Below are positions 23,550-24,155 of a DNA stretch of 24,155 nt, piece by piece. This stretch comes from Candidatus Heimdallarchaeota archaeon LC_2 (GTDB lineage Archaea > Asgardarchaeota > Heimdallarchaeia > Heimdallarchaeales > Kariarchaeaceae), in the NCBI GenBank assembly GCA_001940725.1, contig MDVR01000080.1:1-24155 (forward strand), written 5' to 3'. The stretch's first letter is position 1. Every line of letters starts with the position of its first letter. The notes below the pieces were generated by a model that was not told the origin of the DNA, made no database searches, and saw only the letters and a list, made by a program, of their open reading frames with translations. Position numbers and translations under genes: made by a program.

Positions 23550-24155
23550 ATGAAATCAATCCCCGAAAAAGAAAGTGATGAGAAACCATCTGAAAATGCT
23601 ACTAAGGATGTTATTGATAACGAATCGGTACAATCTTCTTATGAAATACCACCCTTAGCAAGTGAAACAGATAAAAATCTTTTTTCAAATATTAAAAAAG
23701 TAGTTTTAGAGTATATAACTCGAAGTAGTCATGGTTATAAAACCGAAAAGGGTGAATTCAGAGCCTCATCAATTGGTTACTGTAGCAGGAAAATTCTACT
23801 AAATAAAAACACAGATAAAATTTTGTCTCAAGACGACATAAAACTTCTTCCCGAATGGAAACAAAGACAATTAGAATCTCCTGCTGATGTTGAGATAGAA
23901 ACTGGTGCGCATATTTCTGGACAAGCAATTCATGAAATAGTTCAAACTGCTCTCGAAAAAGATGTTGTCGGAATGGAAGAGGAGGTTTCTTTTGAGGGTC
24001 CTAATTTTAAACTGATTGGGCATTATGATCTTTTAATGACTGATGAGGAAGGAAATAAAATTGTCATTGATATCAAATCTACTGGGACATACAGACACTT
24101 CTTGCCGAATCAGGCTCATTTAACTCAATTGATGGCATACCAAGGTATGCTTGAT
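23550..24155 (+). CDS. Cas4/RecB-like PD-(D/E)XK nuclease, N-terminal part (3' truncated by window edge)
   Basis: From ATG 23550 the frame is open to the last base, 202 codons. After a ~40-residue charged, low-complexity N-terminus it shows SSIGYCSRKILL (first Cys, as in Cas4 CxRxxYL), a conserved histidine helix GAHISGQAIHEIVQ, GHYDLLM (catalytic Asp), IVIDIKST (catalytic Asp and Lys) and HLTQLMAYQGML (QxxxY motif). Cas4-like enzymes usually have three more cysteines near the C-terminus, which would be outside the window. It may be a DNA-repair exonuclease. No CRISPR repeats or cas genes are present here, so a CRISPR role is not supported. Confidence 0.82.
   Translation, partial: MKSIPEKESDEKPSENATKDVIDNESVQSSYEIPPLASETDKNLFSNIKKVVLEYITRSSHGYKTEKGEFRASSIGYCSRKILLNKNTDKILSQDDIKLLPEWKQRQLESPADVEIETGAHISGQAIHEIVQTALEKDVVGMEEEVSFEGPNFKLIGHYDLLMTDEEGNKIVIDIKSTGTYRHFLPNQAHLTQLMAYQGMLD

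Noticed and set aside
23550..24155. CRISPR-associated Cas4
   Set aside because: No repeat-spacer array, cas1 or cas2 in the window; Cas4-like nucleases are common outside CRISPR systems.
1..24155. tRNA genes, rRNA genes, insertion sequences, prophage or CRISPR arrays
   Set aside because: I saw no cloverleaf with a T-loop consensus, no rRNA segments, no transposase-like protein and no regularly spaced repeats.

Overview
The window reads as chromosome from an AT-rich archaeon, most likely an Asgard archaeon of the Heimdallarchaeia type. The archaeal assignment rests on a TFB (TFIIB-like) transcription factor, TATA-box promoters placed about 26 bases before start codons, some apparently leaderless genes, and an RNase P RNA. 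The Asgard leaning is an inference from the eukaryote-like E2F/DP winged-helix protein, the Dna2-like nuclease-helicase and a secreted protein with a PGF-type C-terminal anchor.

Layout, left to right: the 3' end of pheT; a convergent HAD phosphatase; a gene-poor stretch (1148-1917) with a GC-richer candidate structured RNA and a two-copy direct repeat; an M20 amidohydrolase; then, on the minus strand, a 4.5-kb Dna2-like nuclease-helicase overlapping a PIG-L deacetylase (bshB-like). Next come hyuB, a degenerate-receiver protein with a palindromic promoter, a thioredoxin-reductase-like flavoprotein divergent from bshC, and bshA converging on bshC. An E2F-like regulator is divergent from bshA. 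A minus-strand run follows: hyuA, a thiamine-binding MTH1187-family gene, an amidohydrolase and a LigB-like gene. The right end has rnpB, tfb with palindromes at its promoter, a secreted protein and a truncated Cas4-like nuclease.

The main theme is low-molecular-weight thiol chemistry. Candidate genes for all three steps of bacillithiol synthesis are present (BshA glycosyltransferase, BshB deacetylase, BshC cysteine ligase), with a CxxC flavoprotein reductase divergent from bshC. Bacillithiol is known from Firmicutes and some other bacteria, so an apparently complete set in an archaeon is the most notable result. HyuA/HyuB (the oxoprolinase/hydantoinase family) and the M20 amidohydrolase could act in thiol or amide turnover, but that link is speculative.

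All calls come from reading motifs by eye; no database search was run.
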